Below are positions 20,948-31,659 of a stretch of 64,000 nt of DNA, one piece after another. The translations under genes and the position numbers were made by a program. The stretch comes from Neopestalotiopsis rosae (taxonomy: Eukaryota > Ascomycota > Sordariomycetes > Amphisphaeriales > Sporocadaceae), in assembly GCA_023078685.1 (NCBI GenBank), contig JALGAS010000001.1, positions 7,130,001 to 7,194,000 on the forward strand, given 5' to 3'. The notes under the pieces were generated by a model. That model made no database searches. It was not told the origin of the DNA and saw only the letters and a list, made by a program, of their open reading frames with translations. Numbering within the stretch: the first letter of the stretch is position 1; every line of letters starts with the position of its first letter.

Positions 20948-22273
20948 TCAAGGCTCGGAGCCGTAGGCAGCATAGGCAGAAGCAGTAGTGCCGTCACAAG
21001 AGTACTGGACGAGGTAGTTGCTCGTGGTGCTGTCTGCGCTCAGGATGACAGTGCCATCAGGCGCGGTAACCTCGATATCGAAAGCAAAAGGACCATCACC
21101 TTGGCTGAAGATGATACGGAGGGGAATGTACTCGCCAGCCGTTGCGGTGTAGGTTGCAGTCTTGATGCCACTGTATAACTGTGTGTAGGTCACATCCAAC
21201 AAGGCGTTGGATCGAGTCCAGCCAGAGTACGCGGCATCACCAGCCCATACAATGACAATATCGTCAGCGCTAGAGATGGTAAAGGTAAAGTCTCCCGACT
21301 GGCCGGCGTAGAGGTAGCCGCGGTAGTTGAGAGCAATGTTGTTGCAGTTCTGGGTGTATCCGTAGAAGCTAAAGGTGGAGGAGGTGTACGGGCAAGATCC
21401 GCTGATGCCACCAGCAGATCCAGCCACGCCCGAAATGGTCGGCGTCTTGGTCTTGAAGTAGGTAGGGTCAAATTGCGAGTAGACGCCGTCAGAGTTCACG
21501 CCGAATGGCGAGGTGTAGTAAGCAAACTGGGCGCCCTGGTTGGAGCAGGACAGGTCAGGAGTTGGGCTGGGGCAGTAGATCTCCGTTGAAGTGGGAGTGA
21601 CGGTGACAGTGGTGCTGGGTGTAGTCACTGGGGTATAGTAGGGAGTGACGAGAGGTGTAGTTGTGGTAGTATCCGCTACAAGAGTTGTCACAGAGGTCGT
21701 TGGGTAGACGCTCGACACAATGGTGCTTGTGCTGGTAGGGGTGGGAACGTGAAGGCAGCTGCAAGCAAGGGAGACGGCAGTGCCAGCCAAGTTCTTCAAG
21801 CAATCCGGTGTGGGTATGCTAGACTTTGTGGCGCTAGTAGTTGAGGTCTTGACTGTGGTGCTCGAGGATGATGTCTTCAAGCCTCGCTTCTCGGCGGCAC
21901 TGCTAACGCAGGTTGTCACTGTCACGGCATCTGCGGTGGCCGTGTATGTGACAGTGGGGGCAGTGACGGTGTCGAGAGTCACGGTAGGGACGGTGGAGGT
22001 CTCGGCTGTCACAGTGTTGGTGCCAGTAGTACTTGTGATTGTGCTGCTGAGGTAACTTGTGCTTGTCGAGGTAGTGTAGACAGTCGACGTCTGGATACCC
22101 AAGTAGCTGGAACAGAAGGGACTGGCAGATGCAGCCGCCGAAAGGGCGGAGACTACAGAGTCAACAACCAGACATGCGAGGTTGCCGGTGCGTCCCTCAA
22201 GATCGGCTTGCGCTGCGGGCAAAGCCAGGACTGAGGAAGCGCCCAGGAGGGCTGCAGTGAGAGTGTAACGCAT
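20948..22273 (-). CDS. GLEYA-type cell-wall adhesin
   Basis: An intronless 441-aa frame runs from ATG 22273 to TGA 20948. The signal peptide is MRYTLTAALLGASSVLALP. Residues about 60-235 are almost entirely Ser/Thr/Val/Pro, with repeated TxTV strings typical of O-mannosylated stalks, interrupted by short Cys segments (CLKNLAG, SLACSCLHV). The C-terminal domain (about 240-435) fits the GLEYA/PA14-like lectin fold: YRGYLYAGQSGDFTF, the SADDIVIVWAGDAA turn with paired Asp for metal and sugar binding, and a late YIPLRIIF strand. No GPI signal is visible, so it may be attached through the stalk or released. Expected role: carbohydrate-dependent adhesion at the cell surface. A TATA-like box is 86 bp upstream. 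Confidence 0.8.
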   Translation of the reverse strand: MRYTLTAALLGASSVLALPAAQADLEGRTGNLACLVVDSVVSALSAAASASPFCSSYLGIQTSTVYTTSTSTSYLSSTITSTTGTNTVTAETSTVPTVTLDTVTAPTVTYTATADAVTVTTCVSSAAEKRGLKTSSSSTTVKTSTTSATKSSIPTPDCLKNLAGTAVSLACSCLHVPTPTSTSTIVSSVYPTTSVTTLVADTTTTTPLVTPYYTPVTTPSTTVTVTPTSTEIYCPSPTPDLSCSNQGAQFAYYTSPFGVNSDGVYSQFDPTYFKTKTPTISGVAGSAGGISGSCPYTSSTFSFYGYTQNCNNIALNYRGYLYAGQSGDFTFTISSADDIVIVWAGDAAYSGWTRSNALLDVTYTQLYSGIKTATYTATAGEYIPLRIIFSQGDGPFAFDIEVTAPDGTVILSADSTTSNYLVQYSCDGTTASAYAAYGSEP

Positions 22274-22358
22274 CTTTGACTAGATTGGACGAGAGAAGAT
22301 GATGTGATTGCTGCTGGTCTGGTTCTTCTCTTTCTCAGTAGCCAGAGATCTGCTCAGC

Positions 22359-22366
22359 TACTTATA
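22359..22366 (-). promoter_or_regulatory. TATA-like box of the adhesin gene
   Basis: TATAAGTA on the minus strand, about 86 bp upstream of the ATG at 22273. Confidence 0.4.
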
Positions 22367-22992
22367 CTATTCTCTCCATCATCGCATCTTGATATGTCCG
22401 GTACCTTTCACCATGGGAATTTCGGTCATCCCATGGCCAACGTTGCCGTTGGACTAATCAGCGCTGGACTGTTTTTCAAGATAGCTGAAATATCGATAGT
22501 CTTTAGAACAGCTCGGTAGGTGCATCCTAATGCTTGCTGATCTCTCATCCGATCCAAGCGCCTGGATGGCAATGGGGTAAATACCCCGAGCTCCACGATT
22601 CCAGATCAAAAAGGGTCCAATTTCCTCCCTGTCAAGCTGTCAAGTTGTCAGGGATACTTGCTGTATATAGTACCCGAAAAGTCTCCACTGCGCTGAGTTT
22701 GCGGGGGAGCTGAACTGAGATCGGTCGTGGAGTATACCCAAAAACGGGACCCTGGTCAATGCTAGTGTAGAGCTGATCCGGTGCTTCAGGCGCCATTGGC
22801 GCAGCTTCTAGACGATTTCCATATGCTCGAATGCCTAAGCGGCTTTTTGCAATAACCGTTGCGATTTGTCAAAACAAAACGCCGCTCCGGGCATTTGCTC
22901 AACGGGTTCGGAAGAATCTGCGCGCTAATCAGCGACCGCTTTCAGAGCCGCGGCACATTCTTTGTCCCTGAATAGTGGCGCGACGCCCTGAT
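22367..22992. other. Intergenic, no gene recognised
   Basis: Holds the adhesin promoter and the 3' end of the zinc-cluster regulator, which is transcribed in the same direction. No other feature seen. Confidence 0.5.
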
Positions 22993-25532
22993 TTAGGTTG
23001 GTAGATATGGCCATGCCGAAAACAAGTCGCCCGAAAATAACGTCTCCTCTATTGGCGGTTGCCCTGTGCTGAAGTCGAGTTGAGTCGGCATTTCAAAGGC
23101 TGTGGAATTATGGGAAATGTCTGCAGAGTACAGGTCTCGAGCGTTCCCGGCCATAGCTAAAGCCTGCATGGGAAGCGAAGAGTCTCGATTTGGCGGTAGC
23201 GGTTGAGAGTGCGTGGCATCCAAGGCGCTAGTCCTTTGATGTGCCGGTTGTGTTGCGTCCCGAAAGAGAGACTGCATGGGCGTGCCTGTCCCATAGCTGG
23301 TAGCTGAATGCGCCGGTGGAGACCTATAGTGCTATACAAGGCAGAGTGTTGGTAGCTGAAGATCAATTTTGCCATGCATGCTATGCAAAGCTCGTCTTTC
23401 ATGAGGAAATAATCTGCAACACTCACCTGTGGCTGCTCTGCCGGTGCGAGACTAGAAGCTGGGCCAGACAAATTCTGCCAATCGGGCAGTAAACTCTTAC
23501 CCATTGAGAGCAGTCCGGTCTCATGCTCTGACTGAGAGGCTTGCTTCATCGAATGGTCGATGCGATCAATCTGCGCCCGGAGCTTCTCGGCGAGTCCAGT
23601 CGTGATCATTCGGTCAGACTCAATTTTTTCGAGGAAGTCGGCAAGCACAATCAAAATGTTACGGACTTGCAAATATGTCCAAATTGGAAGTGTGTCGTGT
23701 ACGTCGCCTCCAAGCATATGACCGATGTGCGCCAAATGGTGCAGCTGCAGGGATCCAATTTGTTAATGGCTTGTGCCACTTTGGCTGATCAACTAGGGAC
23801 TTGACTTACCGATACTGTACTCGATGCGTGAAAGAAGGCAATTGGGATTGTGCTTAATTGATCAAGGAGCTCGCTGGCAATGGCACAACGTAGGTGAATA
23901 TTTGGTGTCCCAGTCCCTACTAGTAACATTCGCAACGTTTGGGTTGTGAGGAGAACATTGGAGGCTATGAAACCATAGCGATCTGCTCGGAGATCCCCGG
24001 TCAATACTTTTGGCTTCTTGAGTTCCTGTGGCAAGTCGTCATAGAGTTGTGAGACGAGGTGTAGACTGTCGGCCGCTAATTTCTTGGAAGGGTATATCTC
24101 AGAGAAGAAGGCTTCAATCTTGCCCCCTGGCTCAAAGGATGTAGCTTGCTGCCTCGCTCTTACTGTACCTTCCATACGTTCTAGGATACGATAAAGATCA
24201 GTGCAAAAGTTGAATCCCTTGACAAAAGATACGTGCTCGGACCACACTTGCACTCCAGTTTCGGTGATATCGTCGTCATCAAACACTTCAACCGGGTATT
24301 TGACCATCGCCTTGACTTCCCGCTGCCGCGAAGCAAAATTGAAGTTACTGGACAGATATTGCTCTTGTTGGTATACTCCCCAAAACACCCTGCGCCTCTC
24401 TTGCTTTTGAATCTCGCTTAGCCGTGATGGCCAGCTAGACTCTTGACAGAATCCAGTCATGGCAGAAAGAGAAGCATAATCGCCGAGGTGGACAGTGGCC
24501 GTCTTCCAGTCGCCGCTTTGCAAGCATGCTGCAGCTAGTATAGCTTTAGCCTTCATAGCTTGGTAATGATCTGGTACCGACGTAATGTCACTTGGAATGG
24601 CATCAATGGTGGCTCGGTAGCATTTCTTGAATAAACTGGCAGCTTGTTGACGAAGAGGATGCTGTCCATTTGGCATGAGCACACCGTCACAGAGACGTCC
24701 GGCAGCCATTGTGCAGATGGACATGGTGAATGTATAGAGACCCCAATCAGATTGATACTGCCTCGACCGAATCTGTGCACGATAGCTGGGCCAATGAAAG
24801 TATGGTCTTACTGGGTATGCTGTGTGGTAAAATATCTCGACAAGTTTCTCCAGAATGTCTGGCTGGATGACATCGTCAAATGTGGCAGTCCTGGAGAGAG
24901 ACGCGTTGTTCTCGATGGTATTATTGTCGTCCTGGTCTTCATGCACTGTTGGGGCGAGAAAAGACGAATCGTCAATCTCTTGGTCAGTTGCTACATCCTG
25001 AGACGGCCCAAAACGTTGTGATGAAGCGCCAGTAGCTTGCTCATTGTCCACGGTAGCAGCAGTGCTGTTCCGCCGATGAGTTCGCGGTGTGGTCTCAGAG
25101 TATTCTTGATTATCCCTTCCATTGCTTGATCCGCCAGCCCTTCGTGGAGGAGGCTAGAAACATCGCAAGTAATAAGACAAATTGCCGACGTCAGAATAAT
25201 CCATGTATGTCAAACTTACGCCTCTTCTTTTTGCTGGCCGATCATATGTGCAATCAACGCCCTGATCCTTGCAGCGAGTACAAGGTACGCCTTCGACGCC
25301 AGGAGAGCACTGAGAACAACTCAGACCTTCTTCTCAATACGCTTGACCTATGTTTGGACTCACCCGGCACGCGTTCTGATGGCATCTATCGCAAGCACGC
25401 TGAATTGATCTCCCGTTACCTCCCGTCGCAGATGACTATTTGTTGACCTTTACTCACACTATTCCGTTTTCGCTTCTTAGCAGACTCAGTCTCTGGTCCC
25501 GATCGTCTTCGATGGATCGTGGATGGCGTCAT
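22993..25532 (-). CDS. Zn2Cys6 transcription factor with fungal-specific TF domain
   Basis: Six exons: 25532-25458, 25399-25364, 25309-25220, 25153-23810, 23744-23427 and 23331-22993, giving 733 aa. The binuclear zinc cluster starts in a 36-nt micro-exon (RACDRCHQNACR) and finishes in exon 3. The result is a C-X2-C-X6-C-X8-C-X2-C-X6-C pattern followed by a basic KRRG. It is preceded by an Arg/Lys-rich N-terminus (a nuclear signal). Residues about 180-500 form the helical fungal-specific transcription factor domain: FYHTAYPVRPYFHWPSYR, then the RRRVFWGVY motif. The last exon is Ser/Pro-rich and ends LFSAWPYLPT, a likely activation region. The 3' splice site of the last intron (23332-23426) is the least certain. 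Targets cannot be inferred from its neighbours. Confidence 0.82.
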
Positions 25533-26143
25533 TGCGGTTGATCTGTGAGATGCTTGGAATTTCGGGATCCATGAAGTAGCGGTTTAACCGGAATCCAGAG
25601 CATTTGGAGGAACAAGCGCAAGGACACTGACCTGGACACTTACCATTAGCACTACGTATCTTGCCCCACCGACAAGCAGGTTTAACCGGTGGTTTAACAA
25701 GCGCGGGGCACTTGGTGCTGGGTTAGTGGGGGCTTTGAGCACTAACCCGCTATGGAGACCCCTGGTTAGTGGGGGAGAATGGAGAGCAAGGAGGCTTGGG
25801 AGGATTAAGTACGTAGTAGGTTAGAGGGTTTAGCCGAAGACATTCTACCGAGAACATTAGTACAGCGCAGCTCGTCTTCTGCAGAATTCCTCAAGCATCA
25901 CGGCAATACTGCCGGTTCTCGGAGATGAATACCAGGTGATATAATAGACAAGTTGAAGATGTTGCTCCCGGAACTCTGGCCCGTCATCATTGACTTTCGA
26001 ATTCACGACATACTTTTCCCTTCTGCAAATAATGTTTGTTTAGAATTTGCATCATTATCAGAGCATTCGAGCGTAAGCTTCAGATACCCCAGTACATTAT
26101 TTTGTTTTTAGACACCTGCTATTCATATACCAACATCGTGATC
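25533..26143. other. Divergent promoter region
   Basis: Lies between the minus-strand regulator and the plus-strand CYB2-like gene. A short repeated motif GGTTTAACCGG/GGTTTAAC appears near 25583 and 25680-25697, and ACTAACC/TTAGTGGGG is repeated at 25720-25775. These could be regulatory or relic repeats. No gene. Confidence 0.45.
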
Positions 26144-28399
26144 ATGCATCGCGCCTTGTATGCACGATCAATCGTTCGGACCGCACAACAACAAAATAGC
26201 GTGTCCCCTTCAAAACTAAAACATGTCACATCAAGGAACTTTTCGACAGCTACTCAAAGATGTGCCCGACAAGCATCATGTGCAAAACCAGCAACAAATC
26301 CATCATGGAGGGTAACAGGTCGTGCTGTAGCGGCTTTGGTTGCATTTGTATGTAACCGCAGCAATGCACAATAGGAAGAAAATGGAAGCTGATGATCACG
26401 CCCTAGTCCATCGCTGCATCCCAAGCTCAATCGCTCGTGCGGCCGCTGCGACTTGATGATGGCGGTGCAATGCTGGAAGCGTTTGAGCAGTCCGATGATG
26501 AGCGGCCGAAGATGATTTCTTACTCGGAGGTTCAACGGCACACGTCTCCAGATGACTGCTGGACGATTATCAAGGTAGGATAATCAATAAAATTGATACA
26601 CACCGATGGAGAAGACTAACTCGCATGATACAGGGCCAAGTATATGATCTCACAAAATTCATCGAGGCCCACCCAGGAGGCGAACAGGCAATCCTCGAGC
26701 ACGCTGGCAAAGACGCCACCGAAACCTTTCAGACGCTGCACCCACCAGACGCAATCCAGACGCTACCAGCCGAGATGCTTCTGGGTCCCGTGGATCCCAC
26801 GACGCTGCCAGAGCCGGAAGAAAAGGAGCTGACCGAGGACGAGCGCATGCGCGAGGCCGCCAGAGCCGAGATGCCCGCGGCGCACAATCTCTTCCTCTTG
26901 CAGGACTTTGAGTTCTGGGCCGAGCGCGTCTTGACGGGTACTGCATGGGCCTATTATCGCAGTGCGTCTGACGAAGAGCAAAGTGAGTTTTTCGGGCTCT
27001 CAGGGTGGTTGATGAATATGCTCGACTGACCCCGGTTGCCTACCTAGCCTTTTACGAGAACCGTAACGCTTTCCAGAGATACTTCTTCCGCCCACGGATA
27101 CTGCGCGATACCAGCACCGGGTCGACCGAATCGTCGTTTCTCGGATTGCCAACCTCGATGCCCGTCTTCATATCGCCTGCTGCCATGGCCAAGCTGGGAC
27201 ACCCTCTAGGCGAGGTCAACTTGACAAGGGCTGCCGGGGAGTCGGGGATTGTACAAGTTGTAAGTGATAATCAAAGATGGAGCAGTCGCAAACTCAAAGA
27301 CTAAACTTGACAAAGATCTCGTCAAATGCCAGTTGCAGTTTAGAAGAGATATTTGATGCACGGATACCAGATCAAAACCTCATCTTCCAGGTAAGTTGCC
27401 ATAAATTGTGTTGGGGTCTTACAGGTGCTTACATTGCCAAAGCTGTATCTCAACCGGGATCGCTCTGCCTCGGAAAAACTGATTCAGAAAGTCGAGGAAC
27501 TCGGCGCCAAAGCAATCATGTTTACCGTAGATGTCTGCTGGCAGTCGAAGAGAACAATGGACGTGCGAACCAAAGCGACGCCGGGCTCATCGCCGAGCGC
27601 GCCCTCGTCTGCCCCCAAGGGAGTCTCGCAGGCAATCAGCGGTTATCAGGACACCAATCTGACCTGGAAGGACATTCCCTTCATCCGAGTAAGTTTGCCC
27701 GCGAGAGACGACAGTCTTTCCCCCAATTCGGCTTCTGGGGCTAATGTCTTTGATGGTCTTAGAGCAATACGAAACTGCCTATCATTGTGAAAGGAGTGCA
27801 ATCGCTAGAAGATGTCGAGATGTGCGTGCGCAACGGCGTCGAGGGTGTTGTCATCGTAAGTCCTGCCACTCATGGTCTTGTGACCTAGGGTCTGCAACAG
27901 AAGCGCGTTACTGACGTTTGGGTTTCCCTCAGTCAAACCACGGCGGCCGACAGGCAGATTACGCGCCGGCGCCCATTGACATCTTGTATGAGATTCGATG
28001 TCACCGACCCGACCTGTTCTCCAAAATCGACATTATGATTGACGGCGGGATCCGGTCTGGGGCAGACGTCGTCAAGGCCCTGGCGCTGGGCGCCAAAGCC
28101 GTTGGCATCGGCAGGCCAGTCTTGTATGCCAATGGCACTCACGGCCAGGAGGGTTGTAGCAGAGTTCTCAACAGTAAGTCCGCAATTTTTTCTTTCTGGC
28201 GACTCTTCTGTTTCTTTAACAAGTCGTTCTCATGCTCACACGTGCCGCTCTAGTTCTCCAAGAAGAAATCACAAATACTATGCGCAATATCGGCGTGACG
28301 AGGATCGAGGAGCTCAAACCAGAAATGGTTGGTCCAGCAGGCCCCTGGGTCGGTGGTAACCGGCCACCGTGCGCTCCAGTACCGCAGATAAAGAATTAA
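26144..28399 (+). CDS. CYB2: Flavocytochrome b2-type L-lactate dehydrogenase
   Basis: Nine exons: 26144-26347, 26407-26574, 26634-26982, 27048-27259, 27316-27390, 27443-27688, 27763-27855, 27933-28173 and 28254-28399, giving 577 aa. The N-terminus is rich in R, S and Q (mitochondrial presequence), followed by a hydrophobic segment (RAVAALVAFSIAA) that fits sorting to the intermembrane space. A cytochrome b5 domain (SYSEVQRHTSPDDCW, HPGGEQA, and a second haem His in LHPPDAI) precedes the FMN-dependent alpha-hydroxyacid dehydrogenase barrel. That barrel has a Tyr in LYLNRDR, VDV, the Lys in IIVKGV, the catalytic His and Arg in SNHGGRQ, and the FMN phosphate loop DGGIRSGADVVKAL. It would oxidise L-lactate to pyruvate and reduce cytochrome c. 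Relaxed spots (QAD where QLD is usual) suggest a divergent paralogue, so another 2-hydroxyacid is possible. Two introns end in AAAG. Confidence 0.85.
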
Positions 28400-30386
28400 T
28401 TCATATGAACAATCTGCCAAGCAATCCACTGTTATTCAATGTGATACTAGTGTTCTGTCTCGCGACACATCATCCAGGACTCGTCGGCGTGGTGGTCGAA
28501 TAACTACAGATAACACTGGAGGTATTGAGTGAATAAACTTGTCATTTCGCAGCTATAGATTTCAAGTATCTGGTGATTATGACAATTGCCCAACCAACGC
28601 CAGATTATGCAGAAAATATTGACGGGAACTTGCGATTGCGTTTGATTTGTAGTATTAACAGGTAATGCACCCAACCAACAGAATAATTACGGGCTCTCTC
28701 TGATTGTAGAGCTTGGATACAGGCTGATTTGGAATACTCCCAAAGGTCGTCGAGCAAACGGCTCGCTCGAGGAGAAATTCTCGGGCTCTCTCTCGCAGCC
28801 TCTGAACCACCATGGGAGGACTTCTCATCGATCCCGTCTACAAGGATTAGTTTATTTCCAATATTGGGTAGCTAACACCTGCGTTGCGGAGTAACAACTT
28901 TTATATACAGAGAAGCATCTACGGTGACAAGCGGATCGAACTTGGGATCGAACTTTGTGACCAAAGTGTGGTGGCAAGTCAGTGTGGTGGCATTGCATTT
29001 CACGCAAGCAGATATCTAAGATCTTGCCGTTAAGCATTATTCTCAGGCAATGACCCTGTGGGTCGAATTACGATACTTGGGATCAAGGATATGATCCTTC
29101 GAAAGAGGCGCCAACAGAACTGGTAACATGCTAAGCCCCCCAGCGCAGCGAGACCAACAACTATATATGTAAGCTTGTATTCGCATCCATGGTTGAATGC
29201 ATTTCAACGCCCTTTGACCTTTTTTGCAGCTCCCTCGCCCTGAATCCAGCAAGTCATCAATGGGGAAGAAACAAAGGATTTCTTTTGGTCGGAAAGAGGC
29301 AAGATATCCACAGCTGTTCTTCATGCGTTTACGGCTTAGCCATGTCACGATGGGGTCAACCGGAAAAAGCGGCACAGCAGGAGTTGCCATGGATTGATCA
29401 AACCACGCAGCTGCACAAATCACCAGAGATCTTGCCGCCTGCCCAGACCGATACGAGCGATGAAGCATTCGACAGTAGTCACCCCAAAGTAACTATCCAG
29501 GGCCCTGCTACACGCGTCCGGTGGTCTCCTTTTAGGTCAGACGTCCTCGAAGCCAATAAAGTCATGAAGTTCTGTCCAGTCAGAAGACTGACCAATTCTT
29601 GATCTCTAGTGTCATTTTCATGGGCTTTGGTACCATGGCGGCGCACAACTTCTTCCGAGCGCTCGGCGTGTCCAGACCTGCCGAGTGCGCACTGGCGTAC
29701 AATTATCTACAGGTTTTCATCTACATGGTAGCCTTGTATCGCGCCGGTCTGCTGAGGGAGGAGGACTAGGCGCCACAGACACGATTGAGAGTATCGTACA
29801 AGCTATCCCGTGGATGATGAAATGGTACGGTGTCCCGAGAGTGCTCCAGAGCCTTCATCATGGAATCAAAAAACCTGGCATTCATGGGAGCACGTACTCC
29901 GCGGAACGTTCCAGGCAGCAACGGTCCTGCAAGTCATAGTACAGTATCATCTTTGGGTTAGCAACCAAGCTAGTTGGCATACAAAGTCATTATGCAAAGC
30001 CGTGTCGTCTGTCAGAAGCAAAGCTCGGCATTGGACAAAGGCACAAAGGTATAGTTTCTATTGTTCAGAAACAAAATATTTCATCGATGCTTTGACTTAC
30101 GGGCTAGTTATTGTGAACATGTCATGTGTGCGTCAATATGAGCCGGGATTTCAAAGATACAGTATTCCATATTCCCATACGACATCCTCGCATGTACAAA
30201 ACCTATGTGAGGACGAAAACGAATATATAAAGTCTAGGCGACTTCGCATTATCAATTGTCATTTCCGAATCATCACCATCAAGCTTTCAGCTACACTAGA
30301 ATCAATTCAACAAAACCCACAGCCTTCCTCAGGTCAGCTAAAAATCAAAATCTTGGCACAAAGGTTTCCAAGTAAAAGACAGAAAC
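28400..30386. other. Intergenic with one unproven gene candidate (29342-29769)
   Basis: No family is recognised. A possible two-exon plus-strand gene begins at ATG 29342 (MSRWGQPEKA). It could splice to an acceptor at 29611, which is preceded by a good branch site (ACTGACC). The frame after the acceptor reads VIFMGFGTMAAHNFFRALG and ends GLLREED at 29769. The donor could not be fixed, so I do not call it as a gene. The rest is non-coding and includes the metallothionein-like promoter. Confidence 0.35.
30224..30232 (+). promoter_or_regulatory. TATA box upstream of the metallothionein-like gene
   Basis: TATATAAAG, about 155 bp before the ATG at 30387. Confidence 0.45.
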
Positions 30387-30566
30387 ATGGCCATTGATAC
30401 CCGGCAGCCGCAGCTTACCCTTGCCGCCTACGGGCCGGGCGTCAACGAGAAGGGTGAAGGATACCCCAAGACATGTGGCTGTAGTTGTGGCTGCAGCTCG
30501 GCCGCTGAGGGAGACTCTGGTAAGTGCAAGTACTGCAAGGAGGAAAAGTGCAAGAAGAAGAAGTAA
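30387..30566 (+). CDS. Metallothionein-like small protein
   Basis: An intronless 59-codon frame runs from ATG 30387 (context AAACATGG) to TAA 30564-30566. The first 29 residues contain no Cys (MAIDTRQPQLTLAAYGPGVN and so on). The second half is a metal cluster: TCGCSCGCSS, a short acidic-Ser linker, then CKYCKEEKC and a poly-Lys end. Seven cysteines are arranged as C-X-C-X-C-X-C and C-X2-C-X4-C. This is the pattern of small fungal copper/zinc metallothioneins, which buffer metal ions in the cytosol. A TATA box lies upstream. The Cys-free extension is longer than in the classic 25-aa ascomycete proteins. The frame is easily overlooked because of its length. Confidence 0.75.
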   Translation: MAIDTRQPQLTLAAYGPGVNEKGEGYPKTCGCSCGCSSAAEGDSGKCKYCKEEKCKKKK

Positions 30567-31113
30567 GCACCTATCAAAAATGGTGTGAGAGAGAGTTTCA
30601 TCTCCACCAACAGGGCCGTAGCAATGTTCCCATCTGTGCGCCGCTGACTTCTTTGACTTTTCACTTGCAACAAAGGGCTGGTCCCGGTAGATAGATCTGT
30701 AGACAATACCCGCTTGGACAAGCGGCTTCTATTCACGTGTCTCAAATCGATTTGCTCTGAACTCGCGAGTGAAAGCCATCTTTCAGTGAATATCATATGA
30801 TTCTTCACCAATGCTTGTATAATCTATGTATTTTGAGGATTCAGAATCTGCAGCTTCATGGCCACCCACACGTGGTGATGCTAGATCTGCCTCCTTGCGT
30901 CGTAAATGAATGAATGCTTGTGATCGGGCTGGCATGTCCCGTCATCTATGGTATCCCCATTTCTTGAACCCAATCCGTTGGACGAAGGCACCCATCCCAG
31001 GTACCGCCAAATGTATGAGAAAATTCAACCAAACGCCTGAGTATTATCGTGGATGCAGTCATGAAAGGTTCGAAATGGCAAGGGAAATGTCGTCATGTGC
31101 TGCCGGACGCGTC
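30567..31113. other. Intergenic between convergent genes
   Basis: 3' regions of the metallothionein-like and CFEM genes. No other feature seen. Confidence 0.5.
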
Positions 31114-31659
31114 TTACAGGGCGTAGGCAGCAAAGGCCGCCATACCCAAGACACCCATGCCGGCCATTTGTGTAGCGGAGGCAGCAAGACCTTCCGAGGT
31201 GGCCGTGGCCAAAATCGATGTAGCGACGGCAGATGCAGAGGCAAGTTCGCTATCCGATGCGCCGTCGTTCACGTCTGCGCAAATGCTGGAAGCAAGAGAA
31301 GTAACGTCTGTGATGAGATGAGTAGCAGGTTAGCAATCAGTCATTTAATGGTACGGGCTCTTGCATCTTTGCAATTGCGACAAGAGTGGAAATGACGTAC
31401 TGCTCTTCTCTTCTGATGAGCAAGAGCTCGTTACGACACAGAGACCAGCACTCTGGATGAATTGGTTCTTGCCGTCGCCGCAGATGCAGCTAAAGTCGGT
31501 GATTGTGCAGTTGGCAGCATCAGCGCCACTTTCCAAGCAATCGAGAGCGCAAGTGGGCAGCTGAGCGACAAGGCTGGCGAGGTCGGTCGAGTTGGTCGAG
31601 TTAGACTGGGCAGCTGCGACGGCTGCAAAGAGAGGCACCGCCAGGTACGAAAGCTGCAT
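31114..31659 (-). CDS. CFEM-domain secreted/GPI-anchored protein
   Basis: Exon 1 (31659-31401) and exon 2 (31307-31114) are separated by a 93-bp intron (GTACGT...CACAG), giving 150 aa. The signal peptide is MQLSYLAVPLFAAVAAAQS. The CFEM domain has the full eight cysteines: LPTCALDCLESG, NCTITDFSCICG, GLCVVTSSC and finally SICADV. The eighth lies in exon 2, so splicing completes the domain. The Asp of the DFSCIC segment is the residue that binds haem iron in characterised CFEM proteins. An Ala/Ser/Thr-rich region and a hydrophobic C-terminus (GMGVLGMAAFAAYAL) indicate a GPI anchor. Likely roles are haem or iron acquisition, or wall function. The gene ends convergent with the metallothionein-like gene. 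Confidence 0.83.
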
